A stretch of 64,000 nt of DNA from NCBI GenBank assembly GCA_031271045.1, contig JAISWO010000017.1, positions 158,306 to 222,305 of the forward strand, given 5' to 3'. Below the pieces are notes generated by a model. The model was not told the DNA's origin. It made no database searches and saw only the letters and a program-made list of their open reading frames with translations. Origin of the DNA: Tannerellaceae bacterium (GTDB lineage Bacteria; Bacteroidota; Bacteroidia; Bacteroidales; Tannerellaceae). This document shows, in pieces, positions 61,539 to 64,000 of this stretch (position 1 is the first letter of the stretch; the number at the start of each line of letters is the position of its first letter). The position numbers and the translations under genes are program-made.

Positions 61539-63341
61539 ATGAGAATGAACAGACAAGAACGGATCGATACCCTAAGGGTTGCAATGCTGCGCCACGGAAT
61601 AGATGCGTATATCATCCCCGGCTCGGACGCGCATTTAAGCGAGTATGTGCCGGCGCGCTGGAAAGGACGGCAATGGGTGTCGGGCTTTACAGGGTCGGCC
61701 GGTACAGTAGTCGTTACAGCAGGATCAGCCGGACTGTGGACGGACTCGCGCTATTTCCTGCAAGCCACCGCCCAACTGGATGACTCCGGCATCGAACTGT
61801 ATAAAACCGGATTGCCCGACAGTATCTCCATCCCCGCCTTCCTGCTGCGCGAACTGCCGGAAGGCGCCGTCGTCGGATTAGACGGACAATCGTACAGCGC
61901 CGCCGCTGCGCGCACGCTGGAAGGATTGCTGGCCGGAAAGGCGATCCGCCTGGAGACATCGACCGACCTTCTGGACGAAATATGGGACGACCGCCCTCCC
62001 CTCCCCGGAGGCCCGCTCTTTGAACTGCCCGTCGAGATTACGGGGCAATCCGTACGCGATAAGATAGACGCTATCCGCCGGCGCCTCCGCCAGGCTGGGG
62101 CAGACGCCCTCCTGCTATGCGCGCTCGACGAAGTGGCCTGGACGTTCAATATCCGGGGCAGTGACGTCGACTATAATCCGGTAGCCCTGGCCTACGCCTT
62201 CATCTCGGAGCAGGAAGCCGTCCTCTTCGTCCCGTCCGGCCACCTGACGCCTGAAATAGCAGAACATCTGTCGGCCGAAGGCGTCACCCCGGCCGATTAC
62301 AGTTGTGTGACATCTTACCTCTCCGCCCTGCCCGGCGGCCTCCGTATCTTTGCCGATCCGGACAAAACCAATACCGCCCTCTACAAAGCCATCCCCCCGC
62401 ACTGCCGCATCGTCGAAGGCATCACCCCCGCCAATCATCTGAAGAGCATCAAGAACCCTGTCGAGATAGCCGGCTTCCGCAATGCACTGACAAAAGACGG
62501 CGTCGCCCTGGTCCGCTTTTATATATGGCTCGAAGAACAATTAGCCGCCGGCGAACGACTGACGGAGATAAGCATCACCCAAAAACTCTCGTCCCTGCGT
62601 GCCGAACAACCGCTATACGTATCCGACAGCTTCCACACCATCTGCGGATACGCCGCCCATGGCGCCATCGTCCATTACAGCGCTACACCCGATACCGACG
62701 CCCTGATCCGCCCCGAAGGACTGCTGCTGATGGACTCCGGCGCCCAATACCTGGATGGGACGACCGACATCACGCGCACCATCTCCCTGAGCAAAGAGCC
62801 TACCGAAGCGATGAAAAAAGACTTTACCCGCGTATTGAAAGGACACATCAGTCTGGCCAAATGCCGGTTCCCCACCGGGACGCGCGGCTCGCAGTTAGAC
62901 ATCCTCGCCCGCAAAGCCCTCTGGGATGCCGGCCTCAACTACCTGCACGGCACTGGGCACGGGATCGGCCATTGCCTGAACGTACACGAAGGCCCGCAGA
63001 GCATCCGTATGGAAGAAAACCCTGTCGCCCTGCAACCCGGCATGGTGATGAGCAACGAGCCGGGCCTCTACCGGACCAACGAATACGGTATCCGGACGGA
63101 AAACATAATGGTCGTCGCCAAAGACAGCGAAACGGAGTACGGTGTCTTCCTCTCCTTCGAAACCCTCACCCTCTGCCACATCGACGCCAGCCTGATCATC
63201 CCCTCCATGCTCTCCGCTCGCGAACGGGCCTGGCTCAATACATACCACCGGATGGTGTACGACAAACTAAGCCCCTTTTTAAATGAAGCAGAGCGGGCGT
63301 GGTTGCAATCAAAAACAAGCATAATCGAAGCAGAATCATAA
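61539..63341 (+). CDS. pepP: Aminopeptidase P family (M24) peptidase
   Basis: AYIIPGSDAHLSEYVPARWKGRQWVSGFTGSAGTVVV; LMDSGAQYLDGTTDITRT; GTGHGIGHCLNVHEGP. Confidence 0.94.
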   Translation: MRMNRQERIDTLRVAMLRHGIDAYIIPGSDAHLSEYVPARWKGRQWVSGFTGSAGTVVVTAGSAGLWTDSRYFLQATAQLDDSGIELYKTGLPDSISIPAFLLRELPEGAVVGLDGQSYSAAAARTLEGLLAGKAIRLETSTDLLDEIWDDRPPLPGGPLFELPVEITGQSVRDKIDAIRRRLRQAGADALLLCALDEVAWTFNIRGSDVDYNPVALAYAFISEQEAVLFVPSGHLTPEIAEHLSAEGVTPADYSCVTSYLSALPGGLRIFADPDKTNTALYKAIPPHCRIVEGITPANHLKSIKNPVEIAGFRNALTKDGVALVRFYIWLEEQLAAGERLTEISITQKLSSLRAEQPLYVSDSFHTICGYAAHGAIVHYSATPDTDALIRPEGLLLMDSGAQYLDGTTDITRTISLSKEPTEAMKKDFTRVLKGHISLAKCRFPTGTRGSQLDILARKALWDAGLNYLHGTGHGIGHCLNVHEGPQSIRMEENPVALQPGMVMSNEPGLYRTNEYGIRTENIMVVAKDSETEYGVFLSFETLTLCHIDASLIIPSMLSARERAWLNTYHRMVYDKLSPFLNEAERAWLQSKTSIIEAES

Positions 63342-63856
63342 TGGCTATTATTAAATCGGTAAGGGGTTTTACCCCTCAAATAGGAAAAGACACCTACCTG
63401 GCGGATAATGCCGCCGTGATAGGCGACGTCGTGATAGGCGACGGATGCAGCATCTGGTTCGGCGCCGTCCTGCGCGGCGACGTCAACTCTATCCGCATAG
63501 GCAATGGAGTGAACATACAGGATGGCTCCGTACTGCATACCTTGTATGAAAAATCGGTGATAGAGATCGGCGATAACGTATCTGTCGGCCACAACGTAAC
63601 CATCCACGGAGCGAAGATAGACGACGGAGCGCTGATCGGCATGGGGTCGGTCGTCCTGGATCATGCCGTCGTAGGCGAAGGCGCCATCATTGCCGCCGGT
63701 TCCGTCGTACTGAGTAACACCCTGGTAGAACCGGGCAGCATCTATGCCGGCGTTCCGGCTAAGTTCGTCAAGAAAGTCGATCCCGCCCAATCCAAAGAAA
63801 TCAATCAGAAGATAGCTAACAACTACCACATGTACGCATCGTGGTATAAAGAATAA
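63341..63856 (+). CDS. Gamma-class carbonic anhydrase-like hexapeptide protein
   Basis: FIGDVVIGD-type left-handed beta-helix repeats; SIWFGAVLRGDVNSIRIGNGVNIQDGSVLHT; GHNVTIHGAKI. Confidence 0.92.
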   Translation: MAIIKSVRGFTPQIGKDTYLADNAAVIGDVVIGDGCSIWFGAVLRGDVNSIRIGNGVNIQDGSVLHTLYEKSVIEIGDNVSVGHNVTIHGAKIDDGALIGMGSVVLDHAVVGEGAIIAAGSVVLSNTLVEPGSIYAGVPAKFVKKVDPAQSKEINQKIANNYHMYASWYKE

Positions 63857-63916
63857 TATGAATACCCGCTGTTTCGCCCAGAATGTTTATCTTTACAGCA
63901 AAAAAGCAATCAAGCC

Positions 63917-64000
63917 ATGAATTTATTAAATTTCGTATCACAATATCCGGACGAATCCAGTTGTCGATCCAAGTGGAAAGAATACCGGGATAAACAAGGA
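63917..64000 (+). CDS. IS1595-family (ISXO2-like) transposase N-terminus, truncated by window edge
   Basis: MNLLNFVSQYPDESSCRSKWKEYRDKQG; zinc-ribbon would follow outside the window. Confidence 0.75.
   Translation, partial: MNLLNFVSQYPDESSCRSKWKEYRDKQG

Overview
The window looks like a Bacteroidales chromosome segment (Parabacteroides/Tannerella-like by protein flavour and TAnnTTTG-type promoters). Most of it is ordinary core genome: pepD, ltaE, lysC-lysA, hisIE-F-A-H, ald, argF', nadK, exbBD-tonB, dapA, ligA, pepP. It also carries a SusC/SusD pair next to an M14 peptidase, a GH26 lipoprotein, a CusB/CusA efflux locus, several Gfo/Idh oxidoreductases, and the start of an IS1595-type transposase at the right edge. 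The most unusual signal is non-coding. Five sequence-unrelated intergenic tandem arrays, plus one two-copy candidate, share one plan: a palindrome plus a conserved spacer, repeated at about 21 bp or 41-42 bp. They lie at 5144-5489, 14843-14965, 24864-25050, 33221-33264 (two copies), 41920-42255 and 54376-54935. In the first array the palindrome core changes on both arms while the spacer stays constant. Other points of interest are: a tetraheme NapC/NirT-like cytochrome fused to an FGE/SUMF1-like domain; a BACON+SusD-like orphan lipoprotein; an RND pump fused to a TolC-like outer-membrane factor; an acyl-CoA synthetase split by one in-frame TAG; and two ~50-bp relics of paralogous genes (susD, tonB) just downstream of intact copies. 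All calls come from reading the sequence and the supplied ORFs; no database search was run.
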